A stretch of DNA of 64,000 nt, taken from assembly GCA_963700865.1 (NCBI GenBank), contig CAVOZC010000007.1:1-64000 (forward strand). Reading direction: 5' to 3'. Source of the stretch: CAVOGJ01 sp963700865 (GTDB lineage Bacteria; Planctomycetota; Planctomycetia; Pirellulales; Pirellulaceae). Below are positions 53,907-63,410 of this stretch, piece by piece. Positions within the stretch are counted from its first letter, which is position 1. Every line of letters starts with the position of its first letter. The notes under the pieces are model-generated. The model made no database searches. It saw only the letters and a list, made by a program, of their open reading frames with translations, and had not been told where the DNA came from. The translations under genes were made by a program, and so were the position numbers.

Positions 53907-55670
53907 GTGGGTACAAAGCTGAGAAAATGTTGTTATGTGACATGCCTGGCGGGACTGGTCGTCGCTGCCGGCGGCTGTCGTAGCCAGCATGAAATTCCGA
54001 GCAATCAAAGGCCAGCGGAGACGCACGATCTCCGCGCGAGCTCCCCTGGTACCCCGTCACGTGACCTGCTCGTGGAAGTGACGGCAGACGTCGGTTTGCC
54101 GGACCAGGAAGCTGCCTGGCCGGACGGATTTTACCTGACGCCGGAAATTACGCCCGGAGGGGTGGCATTGTTTGACTATGACCAGGATGGTGATTTGGAC
54201 ATTTACCAAATCTGCCATTGTCGGCCGCTCCCCATGCCAGCCGCTTTTCGCGAATCCGCGCCGAATCGGCTGTTTCGTCAGAATGCGGATGGTCGGTTTG
54301 AGGAAATCCCGAACGCTGCCGGATTGGACGATCCGGGCTACGGTCACGGAGCCGCGATCGGGGATGTCGACAATGATGGCGATCTGGATGTCTATGTGAC
54401 CAACTTCGGACCCGATGCGTTCTATCTGAACCAGGGCGATGGGACCTTTGTCAATCGAACCGAAGCCGCCGGGTTCCGAGGCAGCCAATGGAGCTCGGCT
54501 GCGGCGTTTTTTGACTACGATCGCGACGGCGATCTGGACTTGATGGTTGTTCATTTTGCGACCTTTGACGCGACGCGGAAATGTGGCGGGGCCGCGGACG
54601 TCGATTATTGTGGGCCACATCTGTTCCCTGGACTACGAGATCAGTTATTTCGCAATAACGGGGATGGGACGTTTTCCGATGTAAGCACGGAAGCTGGTAT
54701 CACGGTGGCGGGGCGCGGCTGGGGCGTGCTGGCCACCGACCTGACCGGCGACGGCTGGCCCGACATTTATGTTTGCAATGATGAAGAGCCAAATCAGCTG
54801 TGGGTCAACAACGGTGACGGGACATTTTTGGATGAAGCTGTTTTTCGTGGCGTTGCTTTCAATGGGTTTGGCCGGCCCGAGGCAAGCATGGGGGTCACCT
54901 TGGGCGATGTGGATGGCGATCAGACATTGGATTTGTTTATGACGCATGTGACGAGCGAAACCAATACGCTCTACACGCTTGAGGCCGACGACCTATACAA
55001 CGATCGTTCGTCGAAATGCGGAACGGCGGCCGTCGATTTGCCGTTCACGGGTTGGGGTTGTGGTTTTGCCGACCTTGACAACGATGGCGACTTGGATTTG
55101 GCGGTTGCCAATGGGCGTGTCGCCGTGGGCGCGGTCGATCCGTTGTCGAAGCACGGAAGATTTTGGGACCGCTACGCGGAACAGAACCTCCTCTTTCTGA
55201 ACGACAGCCATGGACACTTTACGAACGCGAGCGAGAAAGCGGGAACGTTTGCTTCGCGTCCGGAAATCACGCGTGGACTGGCGTTTGGCGATCTCGACAA
55301 CGACGGGGATGTCGATCTCGTAACGAACGATCTCGCGAATCGGCTCCGCATCTTCCGCAACAACACAATCGGTGCAGGCGGCTCTCCCCACCACTGGCTA
55401 GAGGTCCTAGCCATGCATGGAAACCGCGTCGATATCGGCGCATTGATCCAGTTGAAGACGCCGGATCGCTCGCTGGTGCGGCCGGTATTGAGGTCGTACA
55501 GCTACCTCGCCAGCAACGATCCCAGAGTTCATTTTGGATTGGGGAAGGCTACGCACGTCGAACGAATTGACGTGCGTTGGAGCGACGGGCGCAAGGAACG
55601 ATTTCAGATCGACGGCGTTGATCGTCAAATCGTGCTTCACAAGGGGGACGGTGATGCCATCGACCCATAG
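53907..55670 (+). CDS. ASPIC/UnbV and FG-GAP repeat lipoprotein (CRTAC1-like)
   Basis: About 587 residues from GTG 53907. That start places a lipoprotein signal (LRKCCYVTCLAGLVVAAGGC) at the N-terminus; the frame is open 30 codons further up without one. Seven or so FG-GAP/VCBS calcium-type motifs follow: DYDQDGDLDIYQ, DVDNDGDLDVYVTN, DYDRDGDLDLMVVH, DLTGDGWPDIYVCND, DVDGDQTLDLFMTH, DLDNDGDLDLAVAN and DLDNDGDVDLVTND. They build an integrin-alpha-like propeller. The C-terminal ASPIC/UnbV domain has VHFGLGKATHVERIDVRWSD. The family is common in planctomycetes with unknown ligand. It is divergent from the TPR gene and followed by a terminator. Confidence 0.9.
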   Translation: MGTKLRKCCYVTCLAGLVVAAGGCRSQHEIPSNQRPAETHDLRASSPGTPSRDLLVEVTADVGLPDQEAAWPDGFYLTPEITPGGVALFDYDQDGDLDIYQICHCRPLPMPAAFRESAPNRLFRQNADGRFEEIPNAAGLDDPGYGHGAAIGDVDNDGDLDVYVTNFGPDAFYLNQGDGTFVNRTEAAGFRGSQWSSAAAFFDYDRDGDLDLMVVHFATFDATRKCGGAADVDYCGPHLFPGLRDQLFRNNGDGTFSDVSTEAGITVAGRGWGVLATDLTGDGWPDIYVCNDEEPNQLWVNNGDGTFLDEAVFRGVAFNGFGRPEASMGVTLGDVDGDQTLDLFMTHVTSETNTLYTLEADDLYNDRSSKCGTAAVDLPFTGWGCGFADLDNDGDLDLAVANGRVAVGAVDPLSKHGRFWDRYAEQNLLFLNDSHGHFTNASEKAGTFASRPEITRGLAFGDLDNDGDVDLVTNDLANRLRIFRNNTIGAGGSPHHWLEVLAMHGNRVDIGALIQLKTPDRSLVRPVLRSYSYLASNDPRVHFGLGKATHVERIDVRWSDGRKERFQIDGVDRQIVLHKGDGDAIDP

Positions 55671-56051
55671 GCCGGCGCCGCCGATCTTGGTGCGAAAATC
55701 ACGTTTCCCTGCAGGGCATGCAGAATCAGCCCATCCGAAGCCACGCGCCTCGCGGTTCCCGCGAGGCGTTTGTCGCTGATGGATTTCATCCTGATTACCA
55801 AATAATGAAGACGCGACCGAGGTCTGTGCAATGACCGGCTGTTGCGTTATGTTTGCTGGGACCAAGTTGGCACCGACGGCGGTCGTTGTCAGCGTCCGCG
55901 CGATGAAATTCGGCTCGGCACACGACCGACGGTTGCGAGGTCGAAAGGGCTGCGGTGAATACGGTTTGAATGGATCGGTCGAGGCAGGCGGCGATTCAGC
56001 CAGAACGCCGCTGACTGCCGAAGGCAACGTGACTTTTTTCAGCTGCCGCTC
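55671..56051. other. Intergenic region upstream of the His-rich gene
   Basis: 381 bp. It contains the UnbV terminator (55746-55772) and then sequence without a believable gene. AATAATGAAG at 55801 resembles AATAATGAGG at 57479 upstream of the first of the paired PEP-CTERM genes. Confidence 0.4.
55746..55772 (+). terminator. Candidate rho-independent terminator of the UnbV gene
   Basis: CGCCTCGCG at 55746-55754 pairs with CGCGAGGCG at 55760-55768, with a 5-nt loop and TTTGTC after it. The stem is the same as in the terminator at 49944, suggesting a recurrent sequence in this genome. Confidence 0.7.
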
Positions 56052-56543
56052 ATGAATCGAACATTGCACAGATCCGCTGCCTGCCTGTTGGTGATCGGCT
56101 ATCTGGTCGTCGGGCTGTGCGGGGATTCTCTGCAGGAGGTCGTCTCGGCTTGGCAGCGTTCGTTGCTTCGCGCTCAAGAATCGCAGTCCGTTTACGTCGT
56201 AGCGCACGCTCACGCCCATGGGCCAGGCTATCACTATCACACGCACCACTACCTGGTTCCTCGTGCGGAAGCACTCGAGCGACGGTCGGCGGCGACGAGC
56301 AATCGGCACCCAGACGGGAATCCATCGGTGGCCGGCCAATTCGGCGTCCATCTGCCCCATGCTTGCCCGCTGCTGCAACTGGTGGCGACGCTGAAACTGA
56401 GCCTCGGCGACATCGGCGTGGCCATTCTGCCAGCCGATTTACATCAGGCAGCTCTCCCGGAAGCGTTTCGTGTCCTTCCGGCCGCGAGCCCTTGCGGCCA
56501 ATTACCGCGAGGTCCCCCGGCCGTCGCCACGCTGGCAGCTTGA
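56052..56543 (+). CDS. Exported histidine-rich protein, possible metal binding
   Basis: 163 residues. The N-terminus is a signal or anchor segment ([20 protein letters not shown]). Residues about 50-68 are strikingly His-rich ([20 protein letters not shown]), with a further [10 protein letters not shown] region. The C-terminal half has a hydrophobic patch and a Pro/Ala tail. His clusters in exported proteins usually bind Zn, Ni or Cu; that is inference. It is the first gene of a same-strand run with a DUF1559 protein, two related PEP-CTERM proteins and a TlpA lipoprotein. No named family recognised. The gap to the next gene is 109 bp. Confidence 0.65.
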   Translation: MNRTLHRSAACLLVIGYLVVGLCGDSLQEVVSAWQRSLLRAQESQSVYVVAHAHAHGPGYHYHTHHYLVPRAEALERRSAATSNRHPDGNPSVAGQFGVHLPHACPLLQLVATLKLSLGDIGVAILPADLHQAALPEAFRVLPAASPCGQLPRGPPAVATLAA

Positions 56544-56652
56544 CGGCATTGGGATCCGTGAATTTTCTCGCCAGGCGGTGCGTCGATCGATGCGCGGCTG
56601 GGAGCGGGATTGTCATCGTCGCGGTATGACGCGCGGCTCGGGGGGGTGTGAT

Positions 56653-57417
56653 ATGACAAACGTTCAACGCAGGGGTTTTACCCTGGTTGAATTGCTGGTA
56701 GTCATCGCGATCGTGGGCGTGTTGCTCGCGATTCTGCTGCCAGCGGTTCAGGCGGCACGGGCCGCGACGCGACGGACACAATGTGCCAGCAATATGCGGC
56801 AGATGGGGCTGGCCATCCATCAGTATGCCGACACGCATCGTGGCCGGTTCCCACTGCTCGCGTATCACAACGCTTCCGCGCTCAACAATCCGGAGGAGGA
56901 GAAGTCGTGGATTTCCACGATTGCTCCCTTCATGGAAAACGTAGCGGAACTTCGCTTATGTCCGGAGGATCGGTTGCGTTCGCAGGGACTGTTGGACACC
57001 GCGACAAGTTATGCGATGAACGGGTACTTGCGAGAAGCTGATGACATCGACACGACCGGGTTGCCACCTGCCGTGATTGCCCAGGTAAAGTCCAACGAGG
57101 CAGGCCTTGTCGACAAGTTGTATGACTTGAAGGCGACACACGATACGATCGTGATGTTTGAGGGTATCGCGACGCAACTTCGGTTGCATTACGACCACGC
57201 GCACTCTTATGAGTGGTTCACTGAGCAGAATTTGGCCAACAACGAACCTCCGGTGCTGGCTGTGCTGAAAGCAGTGACGAAGGAAGTCGCGATTGATCGA
57301 CACGGTGGCGATCAGGCGAACTATTTATACGCCGACGGTCATGTTGCCCCCATTCCTGCCGAGCAGATTGCGGAGTGGTGCGAGGGAGGCTTTAACTTCG
57401 CCCGGCCACCGCGTTAG
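56653..57417 (+). CDS. DUF1559 pseudopilin-like protein
   Basis: 254 residues from ATG 56653. It opens with the type IV prepilin/pseudopilin N-terminus typical of planctomycete DUF1559 proteins: [20 protein letters not shown], with the cleavage Gly before Phe and Glu at +5, then [20 protein letters not shown]. The DUF1559 body has [20 protein letters not shown]. Near the end the H-x9-DG signature appears ([20 protein letters not shown]), which marks this family. Frame extends upstream to 56470 but the class III signal fixes the start. Planctomycete genomes have many such proteins, probably surface pseudopilins. It lies between the His-rich and the paired PEP-CTERM genes. Confidence 0.92.
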   Translation: MTNVQRRGFTLVELLVVIAIVGVLLAILLPAVQAARAATRRTQCASNMRQMGLAIHQYADTHRGRFPLLAYHNASALNNPEEEKSWISTIAPFMENVAELRLCPEDRLRSQGLLDTATSYAMNGYLREADDIDTTGLPPAVIAQVKSNEAGLVDKLYDLKATHDTIVMFEGIATQLRLHYDHAHSYEWFTEQNLANNEPPVLAVLKAVTKEVAIDRHGGDQANYLYADGHVAPIPAEQIAEWCEGGFNFARPPR

Positions 57418-57465
57418 GGAATGTCCCGATATGGCTCGATCCAATCCCACACGTTTTCAATACAC

Positions 57466-57485
57466 CATCATTCAAACGAATAATG
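57466..57485. promoter_or_regulatory. Imperfect AT-rich palindrome just upstream of a PEP-CTERM gene
   Basis: CATCATT at 57466-57472 faces AATAATG at 57479-57485 across six bases, one mismatch from symmetric. It ends 8 bp before ATG 57494. The AATAATGA half also occurs at 55801 upstream of the His-rich gene. It could be an operator, but two short AT-rich matches are weak evidence. Confidence 0.2.
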
Positions 57486-57493
57486 AGGAAGTC

Positions 57494-58300
57494 ATGAATC
57501 GATCGATGAATTTACGCAGTCCAGGTTTCGCTGCTTTGCTATCGCTCAGCAGCATCTTGGCGACGCCGTTGGCTTTCGGACACGGCGGCGGCGGAGACAT
57601 TGCACTCTACAATAATAATGGACAGGTCGCTGTCGGCTTTGCCGTGCTTGATGATGACGATATTAACCATGTCTTTTTCGATCCCTTCGACGTGGTACAC
57701 CAGTCGATCCTCATTCCCCAACCGCCAGTTCCAGGGCTGCCATCTGTCGGCTCCAGCGAGCCCGGCTTTGACGCCGATGAACATGAATTGCTCCCCAACG
57801 CCGCGGTGTCGGTCGCATTGCTGACGACCGGTGAATTGTTTGAATCATCACTCTCCTACTGGGATGGAACTGGACCGGTCTCATTCGTGCCAGCTGTGGA
57901 TGTGACCGCTGGCTACACACCACTCGCGTCGTCGGATAGTTCAGGTGGTTTTCATGACCATCCCATCTTTGGGCTGAACGCTGCCGGATTGGTGCCGGAC
58001 GGAGTGTACGTCGCGGAGATGAAGGTGAGTGTGGATGGCATGCTGACCTCCGATCCCTACTATCTGGTCGCGCTGGTGGATCAAGTGATTCTCTCGGACC
58101 CGAACCCAGAAGATGCCGCCGAAGCGTTGGGAGCGCTTGTCCGCGCCTATCAGGCCGATCCGATCGGCAACCCGCGACCGACGTACGGCGGCAAGGACTT
58201 TACGTTCTATGCGGATGCCGTGAGCGTCGTGCCCGAGCCGGCGGGCGTCCTCCTGATGCTGCTGGCGGGCCTTCCGCTACTCTTGTCACGACGAGCATAG
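57494..58300 (+). CDS. PEP-CTERM protein A of a related pair
   Basis: 268 residues from ATG 57494, with GAGGAAG upstream. A signal peptide (FAALLSLSSILATPLAFGHG) is followed by GHGGGGDIALYNNNGQVAVG, a DDDD cluster and one domain, then YVAEMKVSVDGMLTSDPYYL and the sorting tail VPEPAGVLLMLLAGLPLLLS plus RRA. Shared blocks with the next gene: (Y/F)WDG(T/Q)G, a His-x-His segment (GFHDHPIFGL here, LRLHAHRFFF there), and (S/T)SDP(Y/F)(Y/F)LV near the end. The two therefore look like paralogues of one domain family. I have a weak memory of similar zinc-regulated PEP-CTERM proteins in cyanobacteria and cannot confirm it. It lies 76 bp behind the DUF1559 gene. Confidence 0.85.
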   Translation: MNRSMNLRSPGFAALLSLSSILATPLAFGHGGGGDIALYNNNGQVAVGFAVLDDDDINHVFFDPFDVVHQSILIPQPPVPGLPSVGSSEPGFDADEHELLPNAAVSVALLTTGELFESSLSYWDGTGPVSFVPAVDVTAGYTPLASSDSSGGFHDHPIFGLNAAGLVPDGVYVAEMKVSVDGMLTSDPYYLVALVDQVILSDPNPEDAAEALGALVRAYQADPIGNPRPTYGGKDFTFYADAVSVVPEPAGVLLMLLAGLPLLLSRRA

Positions 58301-58328
58301 GCTTTTTTCAAACGCAAGCAGCCCGGGC

Positions 58329-58358
58329 GACGGGACGCGGTTCGACCCGCGTCTCGTC
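58329..58358 (+). terminator. Hairpin between the paired PEP-CTERM genes
   Basis: GACGGGACGCGG at 58329-58340 pairs with CCGCGTCTCGTC ending at 58358, with one G-T mismatch, across a short TTCGAC loop; CCATCTTTT follows. It may attenuate read-through into the second gene. Confidence 0.55.
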
Positions 58359-58388
58359 CGTCCATCTTTTCACCGAGGAGTTTTTCCC

Positions 58389-59630
58389 ATGAGCAGCGCC
58401 GAAATCCCCGTCGACGACCTGGTATGTTCCCGGCTTGTCTGTCGTTCAGTCGCCGCCATCTTGATGGTCGCCGCGTTCCCGATCGCTCGCGTGTTTGCTG
58501 ATGCGGACGCGCTCGTCGTACAAGCCTTGGACGGCCAGCTAGTCACCGGCCGTATTTCCGACGATCTTGCCCTCACAGAGATTCCGAGTCGAGTTTTTCC
58601 TTCTCAGTTTCCCAGCACCAACGCCTGGAACAATCCGGGCTTTCATTCCCTTGGTACGGCACCAGCCGGGACCGCGGTACTCCCGGAAAATGGTGATCTG
58701 CGTTGGGACTTTGTGCCCATGACGATCGGCGACACGACCTCCAATTTGTTTTTTTGGGACGGTCAAGGTGAGACGGCCGAGGACGTCGACTTCTCGCTTC
58801 CGCCATCGTCGACCTATTCACTCGCCTTGTTCGGCCGCAACAATGAGACGGCGGCCGCCGATGGGACGCCGTTATTCATTCCTGGCAAGACGATCGGCCT
58901 GATCGGTTCGGGAACCGGGCTTCGTTTGCACGCGCATCGTTTCTTCTTTCTGGATGACAACGACGGCCTGGCGGGGACGCTGCCGCAGGAGGGTATCTAC
59001 CTGATCGCCATGCAACTGCGGATGGAGGGCTATGCGACTTCCGACCCGTTCTTTCTGGTGTGGGGTACGCTGGGCATCCCCCAGTCGGCCATCGAAGCGG
59101 CTGCCGTACCATGGGTGACACAAAGGCTCGAGACGTTGGCCACACCGATGGGAGACTTCGATGGTGATGGCCATTGGGATTGTCGTGATCTGGACGAACT
59201 GACGGAGGCGATCGTATCTGGCGCGACGGATCCTCGTTTTGATCTGGATGGCGACGGCCTCCTCACGACGGCGGATGTCACGGACTCGTCGCGAGGTTGG
59301 CTGGCTGTGGGTGGCGGTCAGACTGTGGCCGTGACCGGAGGTAGCGCTTTTCTGATGGGGGATGCCAACCTCGACGGGACGGTGGACGTCTCTGACTTTA
59401 ACGTGTGGAACGGCAATCGATTGAACCAGACGAGTGCCTGGTGTCGCGGGGATTTCAACATAGACGGTTCGGTGGATGTGTCCGATTTCAACGTCTGGAA
59501 CCAGAATAAATTCAGTCAATCCTCGCCCGCGCAGGCTGTTCCCGAGCCGGCAGGAGGGTGGCTGATGGTTCTCGGCGTCTTCTCATCGGGCGGCTTGAGT
59601 TCGGCTCGCCGTCGGCGGCCAAGGCCCTAA
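58389..59630 (+). CDS. PEP-CTERM protein B of the pair, with dockerin-like repeats
   Basis: 413 residues, ATG 58389 with GAGGAG eight bases upstream. A signal region (RSVAAILMVAAFPIARVFAD) is followed by the same domain as the previous gene (NLFFWDGQGETAEDVDF, RLHAHRFFFLDDNDG, GYATSDPFFLVWGTLG). From residue about 258 come calcium-loop repeats: GDFDGDGHWDCRDLDELT, DLDGDGLLTTADVTD, GDANLDGTVDVSDFNVWN and GDFNIDGSVDVSDFNVWN. These resemble dockerin type I and match those in the matrixin protein at 31-32 kb. The C-terminus VPEPAGGWLMVLGVFSSGGL plus Arg-rich end is the PEP-CTERM tag. It is expected on the cell surface; no function known. Confidence 0.88.
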   Translation: MSSAEIPVDDLVCSRLVCRSVAAILMVAAFPIARVFADADALVVQALDGQLVTGRISDDLALTEIPSRVFPSQFPSTNAWNNPGFHSLGTAPAGTAVLPENGDLRWDFVPMTIGDTTSNLFFWDGQGETAEDVDFSLPPSSTYSLALFGRNNETAAADGTPLFIPGKTIGLIGSGTGLRLHAHRFFFLDDNDGLAGTLPQEGIYLIAMQLRMEGYATSDPFFLVWGTLGIPQSAIEAAAVPWVTQRLETLATPMGDFDGDGHWDCRDLDELTEAIVSGATDPRFDLDGDGLLTTADVTDSSRGWLAVGGGQTVAVTGGSAFLMGDANLDGTVDVSDFNVWNGNRLNQTSAWCRGDFNIDGSVDVSDFNVWNQNKFSQSSPAQAVPEPAGGWLMVLGVFSSGGLSSARRRRPRP

Positions 59631-59975
59631 CCGGCGAAATTGCCACCAGATCGTTCATCGGATCGGGTGCGGGACACAGGGTCCCTACCTGCCGGACGCG
59701 CGGCGGCAAGCGGCGAGATTTGGGGGCGGCAAGACGCCTCGCCACGAATGCGTGGTCCATTCGAATCCCAAGATTGCCTACTTGGAGTCCATCGAGCACA
59801 ATAGAACCGAGGGCGAGTGCGCAGCGAGTGACCTGCGGGATGCGATCCAGTCACTCTGGTCTGGCGAACCACCCGTGCTGAATGCTGAAGACAACACTCC
59901 CTTGCGACCGATCGGTCCATTGGAAGTGACTCGACGCCGAGTTCAGGCGTCAGTTGCGCAGCCAGGAATGATGGT
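59631..59975. other. Intergenic region before the TlpA gene
   Basis: 345 bp. ORFs in it are Arg/Ser-rich without domains. No repeat, hairpin with T tract or RNA gene recognised. Confidence 0.4.
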
Positions 59976-60710
59976 ATGTGGCGTGCTATGTCGCAGAGAG
60001 GCTCAAGCGTGTTCCTTCAACTCCGCCCCACGTCCCTCGCAAAGCTGTTGGTTCCGCTGGCGGTGCTGTTACTGTCAGGGTGTGCGAACGAATCTCCGGG
60101 TCCATTTGCCGAATCGTTTGAAGTAAAGGCTGAGGACGACGAGGGGATCGTGTCGTTGATTACGGTTGACGCCGAGGGGCTCGACGAGCTCGTGCAGGGT
60201 TCGCCGGGACAAGTCGTGCTGGTTGATTTCTGGGCGACGTGGTGCGGTCCCTGCTTGCGACAATTTCCACATACGGTGGAACTGCATCGATTTTACCGTG
60301 ACGACAACCTGCGCGTGGTATCGGTCAGTATGGACGATGAAGCGGATCGGGAAGCCGTCCTCGAATTCTTGCGTATCAGCCATGCTGAATTCGACAACCT
60401 GCTCAGCTCGGCGGGCGCCTCGTCCGAATCGTTTGAGCAATTCGGCATCGACGACGGAGGCATCCCTTTTTATCGGCTCTATGATAAATGGGGCCAGCAG
60501 CGTTACGAGTTCGCCGGTCCGGCTCTGGATTTGCAGACGCGAATCGATGAGTTGCTGGCAGAACAGCAGCCGGTCGTGGTTCCCGAGTCGGGCCCGCCGG
60601 CGCGCCCAGAAGCCAGCCTCTTGCGGCCAGCAGATACGAAAAGAACCGATCCGCGGCCTTATGAAAGCTTGCTGTACGAGCCTCTTGACGACTCCGCGCC
60701 GGACGAGTGA
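59976..60710 (+). CDS. TlpA-like thioredoxin lipoprotein
   Basis: 244 residues from ATG 59976 (ATG 59988 possible). Lipoprotein signal: [20 protein letters not shown], with Cys at about residue 37. The thioredoxin domain follows with [20 protein letters not shown] (CxxC at about 92-95), [19 protein letters not shown] and the cis-Pro loop [13 protein letters not shown]. The C-terminal 45 residues are Pro-rich and disordered ([15 protein letters not shown]). TlpA-type proteins reduce periplasmic disulfides or act in cytochrome c or copper-site assembly. It follows the PEP-CTERM pair by 345 bp and precedes acs by 64 bp; a shared transcript with acs is possible. Confidence 0.9.
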   Translation: MWRAMSQRGSSVFLQLRPTSLAKLLVPLAVLLLSGCANESPGPFAESFEVKAEDDEGIVSLITVDAEGLDELVQGSPGQVVLVDFWATWCGPCLRQFPHTVELHRFYRDDNLRVVSVSMDDEADREAVLEFLRISHAEFDNLLSSAGASSESFEQFGIDDGGIPFYRLYDKWGQQRYEFAGPALDLQTRIDELLAEQQPVVVPESGPPARPEASLLRPADTKRTDPRPYESLLYEPLDDSAPDE

Positions 60711-60774
60711 ATTGACGCTGGAAATGCGTGACTTTAGAATCGGGCCTTTCCCATGTAAGGACAGGAGCCGACCG

Positions 60775-62727
60775 ATGACTTCAGGCGACGGACAAATCGA
60801 CACGGTCATGCATGAGGATCGGCTGTTTCCTCCCTCACCAGAATTTCGGGCGAAAGCCAAGATTGACTCGCTGGAGAGTTACGAGTCACTGTGGCAGCAG
60901 GCCAAGCGAGACCCTGTTGCCTTCTGGGACAGTTTCGCCCAGGAGCTGCATTGGTTCCGGCCGTATGAATCGGTCTTGGACTGGCAGGAACCCTATGCGA
61001 AATGGTTCACCGGCGGGCTGACCAATGTTTCCTACAACTGCCTGGACATCCATCTCGATTCCCCGCGGAGGGATAAAACGGCCATCCAGTGGGAGGGTGA
61101 GCCTGGGGATCGTCGTGCGCTCACGTACGCGGAATTGCATCGCGAAGTCTGCCGCGCGGCGAATGTGCTCAAGTCGCTCGGGGTGGGCCCAGGCGACGTG
61201 GTTTCGATTTACATGCCCATGGTGCCCGAGTTGGCGATCGTGATGCTGGCCTGTGCCCGCATCGGTGCGGTGCACTCAGTGATCTTTGCGGGGTTCTCCG
61301 CCGAGGCGATTGCGGATCGTAATAACGACGCACGGGCGAAGCTGCAGGTGACGGCGGACGCAGGGTGGCGACGCGGTAAGGAATTGCCACTGAAGGTGAT
61401 CGTCGACGAAGCCCTGGCCAAATCGCCGACGGTGGAAAAGTGTCTTGTCCTCAAACGGGTCGGCAACGAGGTGCCCATGCAGGAGGGACGCGACGTCTGG
61501 TGGCACGAAGCCATCTCGGCCGCCGCGGAGGAATGTCCGGCGGAGCCACTCGATAGCGAGTCTCCCTTGTTCATCCTCTACACCAGCGGCAGCACCGGAA
61601 AGCCGAAGGGAATCAAGCACACCACCGCCGGTTACAACCTGTATGTGAAGAAAACGTTCGAATGGGTCTTTGATTACCACGAAGACGATATCTACTGGTG
61701 TACCGCCGACTGTGGCTGGATCACCGGCCACAGCTATATCGTCTACGGCCCCTTGTCGGCGGGTGCGACTTGCGTGATGTACGAGGGGGCTCCGAACTTC
61801 CCTGCCGAGGACCGCTTGTGGGAGATCGTGGACCGCCACCAGGTCACCATCTTTTACACGGCACCCACCGCCATTCGCGCGTTCATGAAGTGGGGCAACC
61901 ACCATGTCGAGAAACATGATCTGTCCAGCTTGAGGTTGCTTGGGACCGTGGGCGAGGGGATCAATCCCGAGGCCTGGATGTGGTACCACGAGAAAATCGG
62001 CAAACAGCGATGCCCGATTGTCGATACGTGGTGGCAGACCGAAACCGGCGGGATCATGATGAGCCCGTTGCCCGGCGCCATTTCCACCAAACCGGGCAGC
62101 TGCACCAAGCCGCTTCCCGGGATCCTGCCGGCGATTGTCAACGAAGCGGGGCAACCGGTCGATCCGGGGCAGGGTGGCTGGCTGGTGATCACCCATCCGT
62201 GGCCTGGCATGCTGCGGGGGATCTGGGGTGATGATGAGCGATATGTGGATCAGTATTGGAGTAAAGTGCCCCATTGTTATCTGGCTGGCGACAATGCCCG
62301 TTGCGATCAGGACGGATACTACTGGATCATGGGCCGGATTGACGATGTCTTGAATGTCTCCGGCCATCGTCTCAGTACGATCGAGATCGAGAGCGCGCTC
62401 GTAAGTCATCCAAGTGTCGTGGAGGCGGCTGCCGTCGGACGTCCGCACGAACTGAAAGGGGAAGCCGTTGCCGTCTTTGTGACGCTATGCGACGCGGAGC
62501 CATCGCAAGAACTTTGCGAGGCGTTAAAAGCGCACGTCCGCAAGGAGATTGGCTCACTCGCTCAGCCCGACGACATTCGCTTTACGGCGGCCTTGCCAAA
62601 GACGCGCAGCGGCAAGATCATGCGTCGGCTGCTGAAGGATATTGCCGCCGGTCGCGAGTCGACCGGAGACACGTCGACGCTGGAGGATTTTTCCGTGCTG
62701 GCCCAATTGCGAGAGCATGAAGAGTAG
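60775..62727 (+). CDS. acs: Acetyl-CoA synthetase (AMP-forming)
   Basis: 650 residues, normal for Acs, which activates acetate through acetyl-AMP to acetyl-CoA in the cytoplasm. The start at ATG 60775 follows GGAG; the open frame upstream is in TlpA sequence. N-terminal block [20 protein letters not shown] is typical. Adenylation motifs: [20 protein letters not shown] (P-loop-like), [19 protein letters not shown] (the Trp that limits the acyl pocket to acetate), [20 protein letters not shown] (hinge Asp-Asp) and [18 protein letters not shown], whose Lys is the regulatory acetylation site and catalytic residue. No deacetylase or acetyltransferase gene is nearby. Confidence 0.96.
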   Translation: MTSGDGQIDTVMHEDRLFPPSPEFRAKAKIDSLESYESLWQQAKRDPVAFWDSFAQELHWFRPYESVLDWQEPYAKWFTGGLTNVSYNCLDIHLDSPRRDKTAIQWEGEPGDRRALTYAELHREVCRAANVLKSLGVGPGDVVSIYMPMVPELAIVMLACARIGAVHSVIFAGFSAEAIADRNNDARAKLQVTADAGWRRGKELPLKVIVDEALAKSPTVEKCLVLKRVGNEVPMQEGRDVWWHEAISAAAEECPAEPLDSESPLFILYTSGSTGKPKGIKHTTAGYNLYVKKTFEWVFDYHEDDIYWCTADCGWITGHSYIVYGPLSAGATCVMYEGAPNFPAEDRLWEIVDRHQVTIFYTAPTAIRAFMKWGNHHVEKHDLSSLRLLGTVGEGINPEAWMWYHEKIGKQRCPIVDTWWQTETGGIMMSPLPGAISTKPGSCTKPLPGILPAIVNEAGQPVDPGQGGWLVITHPWPGMLRGIWGDDERYVDQYWSKVPHCYLAGDNARCDQDGYYWIMGRIDDVLNVSGHRLSTIEIESALVSHPSVVEAAAVGRPHELKGEAVAVFVTLCDAEPSQELCEALKAHVRKEIGSLAQPDDIRFTAALPKTRSGKIMRRLLKDIAAGRESTGDTSTLEDFSVLAQLREHEE

Positions 62728-62931
62728 GCGGCGGAGCCGAGCTCAAGTCGAGCAGCATTCGCCGAAGATGCGCTCGGCCCGCGGCGGCGAACGGGGAGTG
62801 GTATCATCTTCCTCTGCTTGACAAACGGCTTCAGGCCTACTCGCGACTTGGCCAAACGACTAGGATACAGGCTACGGGTCAACGTCCACGAACGCGTCGT
62901 TCCCGACATGATTTCAACCAAGGAGTTTTCG

Positions 62932-63306
62932 ATGAAGAAGTGGTTTGCACTGCTGGCGTGTTGTTTGTTCATTTGGGGTTGTGCACCGGTCGAAAAGGGA
63001 ACCGGGGGCGGTGCCACGGAAGTCGAGGTGGATGTCGACGAAACCGACAGCAACGTGACGGCGACCGAGAATGCGACCACCGAGCTGGCGCTGGTGAAGG
63101 TCAGCGTGCCTGGAATGACCTGTGCCCAGGGATGCCCACCGGTGGTCAAGAGCACGCTTGCCCATTGCGGTGGCGTCCAGAACGTCGAAGTTGACTTTGA
63201 TAGCAAAATTGCCACCGTGAGCGTGACGCCGGGTGAATTTGATGGTCCTGCCGCGCTGGATGCCCTCGCCAATGTGGGTTTTGAAGGGAGTACGCTGACC
63301 AACTAA
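62932..63306 (+). CDS. Heavy-metal-associated (HMA) domain lipoprotein
   Basis: 124 residues from ATG 62932, with AAGGAG seven bases upstream. Lipoprotein signal: MKKWFALLACCLFIWGC with the modified Cys at about residue 17. An acidic linker (VEVDVDETDSNVTATEN) connects to a ferredoxin-like HMA domain: ALVKVSVPGMTCAQGCPPVV. The usual GMTCxxC site here is GMTCAQGC, with one extra residue between the cysteines. The strand NVEVDFDSKIATVSV and the end ALDALANVGFEGSTLTN are standard. It probably handles copper or a similar thiophilic ion outside the cytoplasm; the CxxxC spacing may change metal preference. Monocistronic. Confidence 0.88.
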   Translation: MKKWFALLACCLFIWGCAPVEKGTGGGATEVEVDVDETDSNVTATENATTELALVKVSVPGMTCAQGCPPVVKSTLAHCGGVQNVEVDFDSKIATVSVTPGEFDGPAALDALANVGFEGSTLTN

Positions 63307-63410
63307 GTCTCGATCTCGCCAAAAAAGGGGAACCCGACGCGTCCGCGGGGAACCTGTTTAGATACATGCGGTTTCCCTGGCAGTCGCGTCGGGTGTCATC
63401 GGCTCGGTGG

